NCBI RefSeq assembly: GCF_014197535.1
Contig: NZ_JACIFV010000006.1
Coordinates: 62,001-126,000 of the forward strand
Source of the DNA: Rhizobium aethiopicum
GTDB lineage: Bacteria > Pseudomonadota > Alphaproteobacteria > Rhizobiales > Rhizobiaceae
Direction of reading: 5' to 3'
DNA: 64,000 bases
The position numbers were made by a program, and so were the translations under genes. The first letter of the stretch is position 1, and every line of letters starts with the position of its first letter. Below the pieces are notes generated by a model, which did no database searches, had not been told where the DNA came from, and saw only the letters and a list, made by a program, of their open reading frames with translations. Below are positions 53,138-62,973 of the stretch, piece after piece.

Positions 53138-54064
53138 TCACTTCGTCAGCGAGAGCGCCCCCGGCGCACCGGCAAGCGAACGTGTCGGTGAGGAGGTCGC
53201 GATCATGATGACGAGGGTGAGCACGTAAGGCGCGGCATAGAAGAGATAGTAGCCCTGGGTCACGCCGATCGATTGCAACGCCGGCCCGAGCGCACCGGCG
53301 CCGCCGAAGAGCAGCGCGGCGAGGAAGCAGCCGATCGGGTTCCAGCGGGCGAAGATGACGAGGGCGACGGCCATCAGGCCTTGGCCTGAAGAAATGCCCT
53401 CGTTCCACGATCCGGGATAATAGAGCGACAGGTAGGCGCCGCCGATCGCCGCCAGCGAGCCGCCGACGGCCGTGGCAAGCAGGCGCACCCGATCCGGATT
53501 GATGCCCATGGCGCGCGCTGCATCCGTGCTGTCACCGACGACGCGCAGGATGAGGCCCAGCCGCGTATTCCGGAAGGCCCACCAGAGGACGAAGGCAAGC
53601 AGGGCGCCGAGGATGAAGAGGACATTGATGTTCAGAGCCGCCTGGATCTGCGGCAGGCTCGACCAGAAACCGAAGGGAATCGACGGCAGATGCGGCGCGG
53701 CCGGCTGAATGAAGGACTTGCCGAGGAAGAAGGCGAGGCCCAGGCCGAACTGCATCATGGCGATGCCGATCGCGATGTCGTTCACCTTCGGCCATTTGCA
53801 GATCCAGCCGTGAACGAGACCGAAGATGGCGCCGGTCGCCATGGCAGCGAGCACGCCGAGCCAGGGCGAGTTGGTCATGACGGCGACCGCATAGGCCGTC
53901 ATCGCACCGAAGACGAGCGTCCCTTCCAGCCCGAGATTGATGCGGCCGGAGCGCTCGGTGATCGTCTCGCCGAGGCTGACGAAGATGAAGGGGGTGGAAA
54001 CGCGGATGGCGCCCGCCAGGATTGCGAGCGGCACGCCCCAGATGCCGATGCCCGTCTCTTCCAT
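53138..54064 (-). CDS. BMP-type ABC transporter permease 2
   Basis: This 308-residue permease of the BPD_transp_2 (branched-chain/ribose/nucleoside) class contains TITERSGRINLGLEGTLVFGAM, the glycine-rich GGSLAAIGGAYLSLYYP and FARWNPIGCFLAALLFGGAGALG, with about eight hydrophobic helices. The start (TGATG) overlaps the stop of permease 1. It partners with the other permease and the tandem ATPase. Confidence 0.9.
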   Translation of the reverse strand: MEETGIGIWGVPLAILAGAIRVSTPFIFVSLGETITERSGRINLGLEGTLVFGAMTAYAVAVMTNSPWLGVLAAMATGAIFGLVHGWICKWPKVNDIAIGIAMMQFGLGLAFFLGKSFIQPAAPHLPSIPFGFWSSLPQIQAALNINVLFILGALLAFVLWWAFRNTRLGLILRVVGDSTDAARAMGINPDRVRLLATAVGGSLAAIGGAYLSLYYPGSWNEGISSGQGLMAVALVIFARWNPIGCFLAALLFGGAGALGPALQSIGVTQGYYLFYAAPYVLTLVIMIATSSPTRSLAGAPGALSLTK

Positions 54065-55194
54065 CAGAGGCTCCTTTTCCAGAGGTCGGGATTGAAGATC
54101 TTGAAGCGCCCGTAGAAGGTCTCGCAGAAGAGGATGATGATGAAGAGCGTACCCTGCAGCACCAGCACCGTGGCATCGGGCAGGCCCATGCGGCGCTGGA
54201 TGAGGCCGCCGGAAGCATCGATGCCCCCGAGCAGGATCGCGACCGGGATGATCGCCAGCGGATTGTGGCGGGCGAGGAAGGCAACGAGGATGCCGGTATA
54301 GCCATAACCCGCGGCGAGCGAGGCATTGGCGCTGCCCTGGACGGCAACGACCTCGATCATGCCGGCAAGACCTGCGAAACTGCCGGCGATCGCGGTGAAG
54401 CCGGCAATCAGCCTGCCGACTGGCAGACCCTGGATTTGGGCGGCGCGCACGTTGCCGCCGGCGATGCGGGCGGCGAAACCGAAGCTCGTCACCTCGATCA
54501 AGATCCAGGAGAGGATGCAGGCGAGGATGCCGATCACGAGCCCCCAATGCACATCCATGCTGGGAATGTTGCCGAGCATGTATTCGGGTGGCAGCGGCTT
54601 GGTCGAGGGCTTGTTGAGGCTGGCCGGATCGCGTAGCGGCCCTTCGACAAACTGATTCATCAGAGCGATGGCGATATAGGAGAGCAGCAGCGAAGAAATG
54701 GTTTCGTTGACGCCGCGGTAATGGCGCAGGAAGCCGGCAAAGCCGATCCAGATGCCGCCGACGACCATGGCGGCAATCGCCATCAGAACAAGAGTGGGAA
54801 ACGCGGGGGCCGCGCCGACAAGCGGCATGGCCATGGCTGCGGCGGCAACGCCGCCCAGCACGACCGCTCCTTCCCCGCCGATGATGACGAGGCCGAGGCG
54901 GGCGGGCAGGGCTACGCAGAGTGCCGTCAGGAGAAGGGGTGCGGCACGGCTTAAGCTGTTCTGCACCGAAAACCAGCTGCCGAAGCCGCCGGTATACATG
55001 AGCTGGAAGAGCATGGCCGGCGATTTGCCGATCGCCAGGATAAAGAGGGAGAAGAGCCCGAGCCCGATCAGGATGGCCGTAAGGCCGATGACCACAGGTT
55101 CGGCCCTGCGTGCGATCCATTCGAGCAGGGGACGCAGCGCGGCTGGGTTGTCGGAAGCGACTGATATTGCAGGATCATTGGCCTGAAAGGTCAT
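54064..55194 (-). CDS. BMP-type ABC transporter permease 1
   Basis: This 376-residue permease has an N-terminal helix (VVIGLTAILIGLGLFSLFILAIG) and the family segments SRAAPLLLTALCVALPARLGLVIIGGEGAV and YTGILVAFLARHNPLAIIPVAILLGGI. It lies 21 bases after the binding-protein gene. The class imports nucleosides or lipoprotein-bound ligands in other bacteria; here the neighbours suggest a ureide such as biuret, triuret or guanylurea. Confidence 0.9.
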   Translation of the reverse strand: MTFQANDPAISVASDNPAALRPLLEWIARRAEPVVIGLTAILIGLGLFSLFILAIGKSPAMLFQLMYTGGFGSWFSVQNSLSRAAPLLLTALCVALPARLGLVIIGGEGAVVLGGVAAAAMAMPLVGAAPAFPTLVLMAIAAMVVGGIWIGFAGFLRHYRGVNETISSLLLSYIAIALMNQFVEGPLRDPASLNKPSTKPLPPEYMLGNIPSMDVHWGLVIGILACILSWILIEVTSFGFAARIAGGNVRAAQIQGLPVGRLIAGFTAIAGSFAGLAGMIEVVAVQGSANASLAAGYGYTGILVAFLARHNPLAIIPVAILLGGIDASGGLIQRRMGLPDATVLVLQGTLFIIILFCETFYGRFKIFNPDLWKRSL

Positions 55195-55215
55195 GGCGCT
55201 TCTCCCTCACGCGGT

Positions 55216-56343
55216 TTACGCCGTGGACCCGACGACACCCTCGACCAGATAGTTCATGCTTTCGAGCTCGATCGCGTCTTCCGCATAGCTCTTGTCGGCT
55301 GTGACGACGGTGTTGCCCTTGTTATCCTTCAGCGGCCCTTTGAACACCGAGAAGCCGCCCTTCATCATTTCGGCATGCGCCGCTTCGAATGCCTTGCGGC
55401 CCGCCTCGGAAACGCCGGGGCCGAGCGCACTCATCTTGACGAAACCGTCCTTCAGGCCGCCACGCACGAAATTGCCGAGCTTTTCGCCGGCCTGCGCCTT
55501 CTTGACGAAGTCGCCATAGACATTGCCCCAGGCCCATTCAGCGCCCGTGAGGTATTTCTCCGGCGCAAGCGGGCTCTGATTGGCGTGGTAGCCGCAGACG
55601 AAGGCGCCGCGGCCGGCGGCGGTTTCCACGACCACCTTTGGACTGTCGACATGGCAGGTGATGACGTCCGCGCCCTGATCGACCAGCGCGTTGGTGGCTT
55701 CCGCCTCCTTGACCGCAAGCGACCATTCGCCGGTGAAAATCACCTGGCAGGTAATTGTCGGATCGACTGCGCGTGCGCCGAGTAGGAAGGCATTGATGTT
55801 CTGCAGCACCTGTGGGATCGGCTTGGCCGCGACGAAGCCGATCTTCTTGCTCTTCGTCGCATGGCCGGCGGCGATGCCGTTCAGATACTGCCCCTGGAAA
55901 ATATAGCCGAAATAGGAGCCGGTATTGGCGGGGTGTTTTCCCTCCTGCCACATCCCGCCGCAATGACGGAACTGGATATCGGGGTATTTGGCGGCCATGG
56001 CCAGCATATGCGGATCGAAATAGCCGAAGGAGGTCGGGAAGAGCAGGGTGGCGCCATCGAGATTGATCATCGATTCCATTGTCTTCTGAACGTCCACCGT
56101 TTCCGGCACGTTCTCTTCTTCGACGACGGTGACGCCGGGCAACGCCCTGACGGCGGCGGCACCCTCGGCATGCGCCTGGTTGTAGCCATAGTCATCCTTG
56201 GGACCGACATAGACGAAGCCGACGGTCAGGGCCGCCTGCGCGAGCGCGCGGGAGGAGAGGAGACCGGGCGCCGCGCCGACGAGAGTGGCGGCGGCGGAAG
56301 CCTGAAGAAAATGACGTCGTTTCATGGAAAGGAGTCTGGTCAT
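55216..56343 (-). CDS. BMP-family (Med/BmpA) solute-binding protein with Tat signal
   Basis: This 375-residue basic-membrane-protein-family binder has a twin-arginine-like signal (MKRRHFLQASAAATLVGAAPGLLSSRALA), so it may be exported folded. Characteristic segments are FVYVGPKDDYGYNQAHAEGA, YIFQGQYLNGIAAGHATKSKKIGFVA and ALVDQGADVITCHVDSPKVV. GGGGAG lies 9 bases before the ATG at 56343. It heads the operon SBP, permease, permease, biuH, ATPase, hydrolase, cupin. Confidence 0.9.
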   Translation of the reverse strand: MTRLLSMKRRHFLQASAAATLVGAAPGLLSSRALAQAALTVGFVYVGPKDDYGYNQAHAEGAAAVRALPGVTVVEEENVPETVDVQKTMESMINLDGATLLFPTSFGYFDPHMLAMAAKYPDIQFRHCGGMWQEGKHPANTGSYFGYIFQGQYLNGIAAGHATKSKKIGFVAAKPIPQVLQNINAFLLGARAVDPTITCQVIFTGEWSLAVKEAEATNALVDQGADVITCHVDSPKVVVETAAGRGAFVCGYHANQSPLAPEKYLTGAEWAWGNVYGDFVKKAQAGEKLGNFVRGGLKDGFVKMSALGPGVSEAGRKAFEAAHAEMMKGGFSVFKGPLKDNKGNTVVTADKSYAEDAIELESMNYLVEGVVGSTA

Positions 56344-56395
56344 CGGAATGCTCCCCTAACGGCGGTTTTGCCGTTTTAGATTGGTTACAGAAAAG

Positions 56396-56659
56396 TGTAT
56401 GCAATGGTCATGCCAAATTTTAGTGCATTGATTTTATGTGTGAAATTGTCACGCCTCCGGCCGATGTCCGAAAAGTGCATGCAATTTCATCTTAAAATTA
56501 GATGAAAAAATATGCACAGCCTATAAAATCGTCCGACATCTCAGTCGTTTGGCTGGAAGTGCTGGGAATCCGATAGTGCAGAATACACTTTTGCTAGGTA
56601 TATCAATCAGATATACTGATGTTTGACTTTGCCCGCTTGAGCGGGCATGTGTATGCAAT
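56396..56659. promoter_or_regulatory. Three TG(T/C)ATGCAAT operator-like repeats
   Basis: TGTATGCAAT (56396-56405), TGCATGCAAT (56476-56485) and TGTATGCAAT (56650-56659) are direct repeats in the divergent AT-rich region between the binding-protein gene and the GntR gene. The first two are preceded by GAAAAG and lie exactly 80 bp apart. The third sits 23 bp before the GntR start, beside a TTGACT. They are good candidates for sites bound by the adjacent FCD-GntR regulator. Confidence 0.6.
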
Positions 56660-56681
56660 CATAACAGTGTAGAATCATTCC

Positions 56682-57374
56682 TTGAAGCAAGTCAGGCGCA
56701 GAGAAATCATCAGAGCAGGGACAACCGTCGAGCAGATGGTGCGGGCGATCGCGGACATGATCGTGACCGGACAGATGCTGCCGGGCGAGAAGCTTGATGA
56801 GGTCTCGCTGGCGGCTCGCTTCGAAGTGTCGCGCACACCGGTGCGCGAGGCGCTCCGTGAACTCGGAGCGATGGGGCTTGTCGACCGGGAGCCGAACCGC
56901 AGCGCCGTCGTCACCACCGTCACCGAAACTTATCTGCATTCGATGTTCGAGGCGATGGCTGAACTCGAAGCGATCTGCGCCAGGCTCTCGGCCGAGCGTA
57001 TGACAGTCGATGAGCGGCGCACGCTGGAGCTGGAGCATAAGGCATCAATGAGGCTCGTGCATGCCGGCGCGGAAGAGGAGTATTCGGTGCATAACACGGA
57101 ATTCCACACCCGCCTTTATCGCGGGGCGCATAATGATCACATCTTGGAGATGGTGACGCAGACACGGGCGCGGCTCGCCCCATTTCGACGGGCGCAGTTT
57201 CGTCTGCCTGGCCGCTTGGCAAAGTCCTACGAAGAACACGGCCGGATCGTGATGGCAATCATGCGGGCGGACGGCATCGCTGCCGCACAGGCGGCCTATT
57301 CCCATGTGGAGATGGTCAGCGATGCGAGCGCAGTGTTTGCAACAACCGGAGAGCCGAGCGCGCGAGGCACCTGA
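56682..57374 (+). CDS. FCD-type GntR regulator of the ureide cluster
   Basis: This ~230-residue regulator has a GntR winged helix (~15-80: KLDEVSLAARFEVSRTPVREALRELGAMGLVDREPNRSAVV) and an all-helical FCD effector domain (~90-215, with metal-ligand-type residues in HNTEFHTRLYRGAHND). The start is a TTG without a clear ribosome site, so the true N-terminus is uncertain. It lies between the importer operon (divergent) and the atzF-carboxylase operon (convergent) and probably controls at least the former. Confidence 0.85.
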   Translation: MKQVRRREIIRAGTTVEQMVRAIADMIVTGQMLPGEKLDEVSLAARFEVSRTPVREALRELGAMGLVDREPNRSAVVTTVTETYLHSMFEAMAELEAICARLSAERMTVDERRTLELEHKASMRLVHAGAEEEYSVHNTEFHTRLYRGAHNDHILEMVTQTRARLAPFRRAQFRLPGRLAKSYEEHGRIVMAIMRADGIAAAQAAYSHVEMVSDASAVFATTGEPSARGT

Positions 57375-57612
57375 AGTCTTGCAGGTCATCTGCGACAAGG
57401 CGAAAGCCATGGCGGCCGCAACTGCAGCGGCTGCCCTTTGTCCAAGCGCAGCGAACTTCTTGTTCGCAATCGTCCTCAGGCGTCGAAGCAAATATGGCAA
57501 ATGCGGTCTCGGCCACCTCGTCATGAAATCCTGCGGCGGCCGAACCGCCTTGAAGCACTTCGTGCCTCGAGGCCCGCAAGTATCGCCAGCAGGATTTTCT
57601 TGAGACGATGCT
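57375..57612. other. Short intergenic stretch without a gene
   Basis: This is convergent space between the GntR gene and atzF. There is no frame with a ribosome site and no clear terminator. Confidence 0.4.
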
Positions 57613-59424
57613 TCATGCTTTTTTCATTTGATCTGAGACGTAGGCGCGCCAGCCCCCCAATTCGGTGATTTCGCGCGCGCCTTCGATGGCATGAGCCTCG
57701 CAGAGAAAACCGGAAATTTGGGAACCGTCGTCGAGCGTTACCTTGCCGATGCCGAGCGGGGCCGGGATGTTCTGGACAAAGCGCCCGAAAGCCTCCGGAG
57801 TGACTTTCCACACCTCAACTTCGAGACCCGTGCCGTCAAAACCGGGTTCACGGATCAGGCCTGGCTTCGGCGGGACGGTGCCCGGCAGAACGAAGAGGCG
57901 GTAATCCGGTGCCGTACGGCAGGATCTGATGCGCCTGCCGCCCGGTCGCGTCAGTTCGTGGTTGAGAGGCATGCCGGTCAAATGCGCCCCGACGACGACG
58001 ATCGGCACCAAGCCGTCATCGGCCGGCGGCACGCGGCTCGCCTCGGGGATTGCCGACAGGCGGTCCTTGCCCATTCCCGCGTTCGCCGCCCGGTGCATTG
58101 CGTCGGCGAAGGCGGCTAGGGCATCATCGGTGAAGGCGGGGCCGATCAGAGTCACGCCGGCCGGGAGATGATCATCGGCGTCGAAGCCGGCTGGAACGGC
58201 GATCGCCGCGCAATCGAGCAGATTGACGAAATTGGTGTACCGGCCGAAATGACCGTTTTTCACAATCGGATCCGCCATCATTTCTTCAACCGTATAGGTC
58301 GTCGGCGAGGTCGGCAGCATCAGGATATCAGCCTTTTCCCATTCCTTCCCGGTCTTCTGACGTAGCGCTTCGAGCGTGTATCTGCCTTCGAAGGCCGCGA
58401 CTGCGTCATAGGCTTTCGCGCACTCGATGATGGTGCGAACCGTCGGGTCGAAGTCGACGGCATTGGTGGCAAGAAAATCCTTCACCGCCGCCAGTCGTTC
58501 GGCGACCCAGGGGCCGTTGTAGAGCAGTTCAGCCGCCTGCCGGAACGGCGCGTAGTCGCAGGCAACGATGGTGGCGCCGAGCGCGCGCGCCCTTTCGATC
58601 GCGGCGTCATAGAGAGCTTCGACTTGCCTGTTGCCGAAGAATTCCCGCTCGGCACCGTCGAGCACACCGATCCGCAGACCGGAGGCTGGCAGGCTGGCTG
58701 GAACCGCCTTGCGCGAGAAGGGATCGGCGGCATCGTAACCCTCCATCACCTTGCGGATGGCGACGCCGTCGCCGACCGTTGCAGCAAAGACGGTGACGAC
58801 ATCGACGCTGCGGCAGGCCGGCACGACGCCGCCATTCGGCACCAGTCCCGGCGTCGGCTTGATGCCGACGAGATTGTTGAAGGCCGCCGGCACACGCCCG
58901 GAGCCGGCGGTGTCGGTGCCGAGCGCGAAGCTCGCCAGGCCCGAGGCGACGGCAACGGCCGAGCCGGAGCTTGAGCCGCCCGACACATAGTCCTTGTCGA
59001 ACACCGAGCGCGGCGCCCCATAGGGCGAACGCGTGCCGTTGAGGCCGGTGGCAAACTGGTCGAGATTGGTCTTGCCGATGACGATTGCGCCTGCGGCCCG
59101 CAGCCTCGCAACAACGGTTGCGTCTTTCTCCGGCTGGTAGAAAAAGGCAGGGCAGGCAGCTGTCGTCGGCAAGCCCGCCACGTCGATATTGTCCTTTACC
59201 GCGAAGGGAATGCCCCAGAGCGGCAGGCTGTTCGGCTCCGGTGAACGCTCCATCAGAGCTCGTGCCTCGGCCCGCAAGGCTTCATCAGGTGCCGGCGTGA
59301 TGAAGATAGCGGGATCCGTCGCGTCATTGCGACGGGCAATGACGATCTCGATAATATCGAGCGGGCTTTTGCCCGCCTCATAGGCTGCGCGGAGGCTGGT
59401 CAGATCAAGAATGGTCGGCAGCAT
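57613..59424 (-). CDS. atzF: Allophanate hydrolase
   Basis: This 603-residue amidase-signature enzyme cleaves allophanate to ammonia and CO2. The Ser-cisSer-Lys triad is at Lys77 (FAVKDN), Ser151 (SGGSSSGS) and Ser175 (DTAGSGRVPA), with the spacing known for AtzF. A C-terminal domain (~460-603) typical of AtzF, which hydrolyses or channels the intermediate, is present. It begins 3 bases after the carboxylase gene. It is the final step shared by the biuret and the urea/guanidine branches. Confidence 0.95.
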   Translation of the reverse strand: MLPTILDLTSLRAAYEAGKSPLDIIEIVIARRNDATDPAIFITPAPDEALRAEARALMERSPEPNSLPLWGIPFAVKDNIDVAGLPTTAACPAFFYQPEKDATVVARLRAAGAIVIGKTNLDQFATGLNGTRSPYGAPRSVFDKDYVSGGSSSGSAVAVASGLASFALGTDTAGSGRVPAAFNNLVGIKPTPGLVPNGGVVPACRSVDVVTVFAATVGDGVAIRKVMEGYDAADPFSRKAVPASLPASGLRIGVLDGAEREFFGNRQVEALYDAAIERARALGATIVACDYAPFRQAAELLYNGPWVAERLAAVKDFLATNAVDFDPTVRTIIECAKAYDAVAAFEGRYTLEALRQKTGKEWEKADILMLPTSPTTYTVEEMMADPIVKNGHFGRYTNFVNLLDCAAIAVPAGFDADDHLPAGVTLIGPAFTDDALAAFADAMHRAANAGMGKDRLSAIPEASRVPPADDGLVPIVVVGAHLTGMPLNHELTRPGGRRIRSCRTAPDYRLFVLPGTVPPKPGLIREPGFDGTGLEVEVWKVTPEAFGRFVQNIPAPLGIGKVTLDDGSQISGFLCEAHAIEGAREITELGGWRAYVSDQMKKA

Positions 59425-59427
59425 GGG

Positions 59428-62400
59428 TCAGCACTCCTCCAGAACAACAATGATATCGCCCGCTTTGACGTTTCGTCCGGGCCCGGCGCGCAGGTCGCGG
59501 ACACGGCCTGGCGCATGTGCGGTGACGTTGATTTCCATTTTCATGGATTCGATGATGGCAAGCGTGTCGCCGGCCGCGACCGGTGCGCCCGGCTCGACCA
59601 GCAGTTTCCAGATATTGCCGGGCACGGCGCTGGCAACACCGAAGCAGCCTTCAGGGATGTCTCCGGCTGGGCTTTCGCCGGTGCCTTCGTCGGTAACGAA
59701 GCTGTCGAGACCCGCCTCCTTCCAGCGCCGGCGTTCGGCATCGAAGGCGGCCTGCTGGCGTGCCTTGAAGGTCGCGATCGAGGCGGCATTCGCCTGCAAT
59801 TCCTGCTCATAGGCGGCGTAGGAGAATTCCGTCTCCTCGATCTTGACGGGATAATCGCCATGCGGAAAGGCGCTGCGGGCTTCCGCCAATTCCTGATGGC
59901 TGACCGGGAAAAAGCGGATCTGATCGAAGAAATCGAGCAGCCACGGTTTGCCCCTGGCAAAGACCGGCGTCTGCCGCCATGTATTCCAGACCTGGATGGT
60001 GCGACCGAACAGCTGGTAGCCGCCAGGCCCTTCCATGCCATAAATGCACATATAGGCCCCGCCGATGCCGACGGCATTTTCAGGCGTCCAGGTGCGGGCC
60101 GGATTGTACTTCGTCGTTACCAGCCGATGGCGCGGATCGACCGGGGTCGCCACCGGCGCACCGAGATAGACGTCACCGAGGCCGAGCACGAGGTAGCTCG
60201 CATCGAAGACGATATCGCGCACCGCCTGTTCGTCCGCCAGCCCATTGATGCGGCGGATGAACTCGATGTTGTCGGGGCACCAGGGCGCGTTTGGTCGCAC
60301 GAGTTCCTGATATTTGCGCATCGCAAGTTCCGCATCCGGATCGTTCCAGGAAAGCGGCAGATGCACGATGCGGCTCGGCACGGTGACGTCCTGGGCCGCC
60401 GGCAGACTCGTTTCGATTTCGGCCAGCAGGCCAAGCAGGCGTTTGCGCGTCAGCGTCGTGCCGTCATAATGGATCTGCAGCGAGCGGATGCCGGGGGTGA
60501 GATCGATGATGCCGGGCAATCGGGCCTGCGAAACGGCCTGCATCAAGAGATGCACCCTCAGCCGCAGGGCGATGTCAAGCGTCATCGGCCCGTATTCGAC
60601 CAGCAGATTGTCATCACCCTGGCGGCGGTAGAGCACCGAGACCGGCCCGTCGTCGCGCTTGCCGATGACAGGCGAGCCCGTTTCTTCCTGCCCCCGATGC
60701 ACGACCGGGCCGGCAATCGGATCTTCGGACCGAGCAACGGGATGAAAGCGGATGCGATCACCCGGCTTGAACTGGCCCATTTTCCATTGCTCGTCGCGTG
60801 CGATCACCGCCGGGCAGACGAAGCCGCCGAGGCTCGGACCATCAGGACCGAGAATGATCGGCATGTCGCCGGTAAAATCGATCGCCCCGATCGCATAGGC
60901 ATTGTCATGCAGGTTGGAGGGATGGAGGCCAGCCTCGCCGCCATCGCTGCGTGCCCATTTCGGTGCCGGGCCAATGAGACGAACGCCGGTGCGGGCGCTG
61001 TTGAAATGCACCTCGTAATTTGTCGAAAACAGCGTCTCGATATCGCCGTGCTGGAAGAAATCAGGCGCGCCATGTGGACCATAGACAACGCCGACATCCC
61101 ACTCGCGCATCAATTCCGCAGGCTCGGTTGCCGGCTTTGCGGCATCGGCGGTCGCCTGACGGGCAAGATGCAGCACATGGCCGGTCTTCAACGTCCCGGT
61201 GGCGTTGCCGCCGAACTGCCCGAGCCCGAAGGTGGCGCGTGAGCCGAGCACGACCGGAGCGGCAAAACCGCCCGCCACGGCGAGGTAAGCCCGCTGCCCC
61301 GGTCCATCGATGCCGCCGATTACGAGGATCTGGCCGGCGCGGATGGTGACGGCCTCGCCATGCGGCAATTTCACACCGTCGACGCTCATCGCCATCCCGG
61401 CGCCGGCAAGGGCAACTGTCGTATCGGTATGGAATTTCAGCATCGGACCGGAGACCGTCAGCTCCAGCGCCGCAACCATGTCGCCATTGCCGACGAGGCG
61501 GTTGGCTTGGCGGAAGGAACGTTCGTCCATCGGCCCGCTCGGCGGCACGCCGACATGCCAGAGACCAAGCCGACCCGGCAGTTCCTGGATGCTCGATTGC
61601 GCGCCCGGCGCGATCACCTCGATGACATCGGGTACGAAGGAAAAATCGCGCAGCGCCGTCGTCGCCACCTTGCCGCTCGCCAGAAGTTCGGAGCCGGCGA
61701 TGGCCCTGAGATAGTCGAGATTGGTTTCGATGCCCGATATCGATGTTTCCGCAAGGGCCGTCTTCAGCTTTTCGATCGCCGCCGGGCGATCCTCGGCGGA
61801 AACGATCACCTTGGCGAGCATCGGATCGTAGAAGGGTGTCACCTCCGTGCCCGTCTCGATCCAACCGTCGATGCGCGCATCTTGCGGGAAGGACACCTCC
61901 GTCAGCAGCCCGGCGCTCGGGCGGAAATCGGCATGCGGCATCTCGGCATAGACACGCACTTCGATCGCCGCTCCCTTCGGCTGCAGGCCCTCGGCGCCCG
62001 AGAGCACGTCCTCGCCGACCGCTTGACGGATCATCCATTCGACGAGATCGATGCCGAAGACGGCTTCGGTGGCGGGATGTTCGACCTGCAGGCGGGTGTT
62101 GACCTCAAGGAAGTAGAATTCATCGCGCTGGGGATCGTAGATGAATTCCACTGTGCCGGCGGATTCGTAGGAGACCGCAGCACCAAGATCGACGGCCGAC
62201 TTATGCAGGCGGGCGCGGGTCGCGGCCGAAAGGCCGGGGGCGGGAGTTTCCTCGACCACCTTCTGGTTTCGCCGCTGCAGCGAGCAATCGCGCTCCCCGA
62301 GCGCGATGACCTTGCCTTGGCCGTCGCCGAAGATCTGCACTTCCACATGCCGGGCCGCGGCTACGAAACGCTCGATATAGACGCGTGCATCGCCGAAGCT

Positions 62401-62973
62401 TGCCCGCGCCGTCCGCTGCACGCTTTCGAAGGACGCCTTCAGGCTTTCGGCATCGGCACAGAGCTGCATGCCGATGCCGCCGCCGCCGGCCGTGCTTTTC
62501 AGCATCACGGGATAGCCGATCGTTTCGGCCGCAGCGAGCGCTTCATCGGCGCTCGACAGCAGGCTCGTGCCGGGTAGCAGCGGCACGCCGCTCGACTTGG
62601 CGAGCTCACGCGCCGTATGTTTCAGCCCGAAAGCGGAGAGGTGCTCGGGCCGCGGCCCGATGAAGGTGATACCTTCGGCAGCGAGGCGTTCGGCAAAACC
62701 GATATTTTCCGACAGGAAGCCGTAGCCCGGATGCACGGCCTCGGCCCCTGTCGCCTTGCAGGCGGCAATAACCGCATCGACATTGAGATAGCTTTCGCTG
62801 GCAGGCGCCGGCCCCAGGCGGATTGCCTCATTTGCCATCATGGCGGGCTTGGCGAAGCGGTCGGCATCGGAATAGACCGCAACGGAAGCAATGCCCATCC
62901 GTCGCAGCGTCTTGATGACCCGAATGGCGATTTCGCCCCGGTTGGCGATCAGGACTTTCTTGAACATGCTCAA
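59428..62973 (-). CDS. Biotin-dependent urea/guanidine carboxylase
   Basis: The 1,181-residue protein combines a biotin carboxylase (~1-450, with the ATP-grasp segment TAGGGGIGMQLC and MKKVLIANRGEIAIRVIKTL-like start), a KipA/KipI-type carboxyltransferase (~470-1080; LWHVGVPPSGPMDERSF) and a C-terminal biotinyl domain with the ESMKMEI site. It carboxylates urea to allophanate or, in clusters with two DUF1989 genes such as this one, probably guanidine to carboxyguanidine. Its start overlaps the DUF1989 stop by 4 bases. Sequence inspection cannot decide the substrate. Confidence 0.92.
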   Translation of the reverse strand: MSMFKKVLIANRGEIAIRVIKTLRRMGIASVAVYSDADRFAKPAMMANEAIRLGPAPASESYLNVDAVIAACKATGAEAVHPGYGFLSENIGFAERLAAEGITFIGPRPEHLSAFGLKHTARELAKSSGVPLLPGTSLLSSADEALAAAETIGYPVMLKSTAGGGGIGMQLCADAESLKASFESVQRTARASFGDARVYIERFVAAARHVEVQIFGDGQGKVIALGERDCSLQRRNQKVVEETPAPGLSAATRARLHKSAVDLGAAVSYESAGTVEFIYDPQRDEFYFLEVNTRLQVEHPATEAVFGIDLVEWMIRQAVGEDVLSGAEGLQPKGAAIEVRVYAEMPHADFRPSAGLLTEVSFPQDARIDGWIETGTEVTPFYDPMLAKVIVSAEDRPAAIEKLKTALAETSISGIETNLDYLRAIAGSELLASGKVATTALRDFSFVPDVIEVIAPGAQSSIQELPGRLGLWHVGVPPSGPMDERSFRQANRLVGNGDMVAALELTVSGPMLKFHTDTTVALAGAGMAMSVDGVKLPHGEAVTIRAGQILVIGGIDGPGQRAYLAVAGGFAAPVVLGSRATFGLGQFGGNATGTLKTGHVLHLARQATADAAKPATEPAELMREWDVGVVYGPHGAPDFFQHGDIETLFSTNYEVHFNSARTGVRLIGPAPKWARSDGGEAGLHPSNLHDNAYAIGAIDFTGDMPIILGPDGPSLGGFVCPAVIARDEQWKMGQFKPGDRIRFHPVARSEDPIAGPVVHRGQEETGSPVIGKRDDGPVSVLYRRQGDDNLLVEYGPMTLDIALRLRVHLLMQAVSQARLPGIIDLTPGIRSLQIHYDGTTLTRKRLLGLLAEIETSLPAAQDVTVPSRIVHLPLSWNDPDAELAMRKYQELVRPNAPWCPDNIEFIRRINGLADEQAVRDIVFDASYLVLGLGDVYLGAPVATPVDPRHRLVTTKYNPARTWTPENAVGIGGAYMCIYGMEGPGGYQLFGRTIQVWNTWRQTPVFARGKPWLLDFFDQIRFFPVSHQELAEARSAFPHGDYPVKIEETEFSYAAYEQELQANAASIATFKARQQAAFDAERRRWKEAGLDSFVTDEGTGESPAGDIPEGCFGVASAVPGNIWKLLVEPGAPVAAGDTLAIIESMKMEINVTAHAPGRVRDLRAGPGRNVKAGDIIVVLEEC

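Noticed and set aside
56344..56681. Guanidine-sensing (ykkC-type) riboswitch upstream of the importer operon
   Set aside because: The conserved motifs of this riboswitch class were not seen on either strand of this AT-rich leader. The promoter of the DUF1989/carboxylase operon, where it would be expected, is outside the window.
59515..61242. 575-codon frame opposite the carboxylase gene
   Set aside because: It is the antisense shadow of the carboxylase coding strand; no ribosome site and no recognisable domain.
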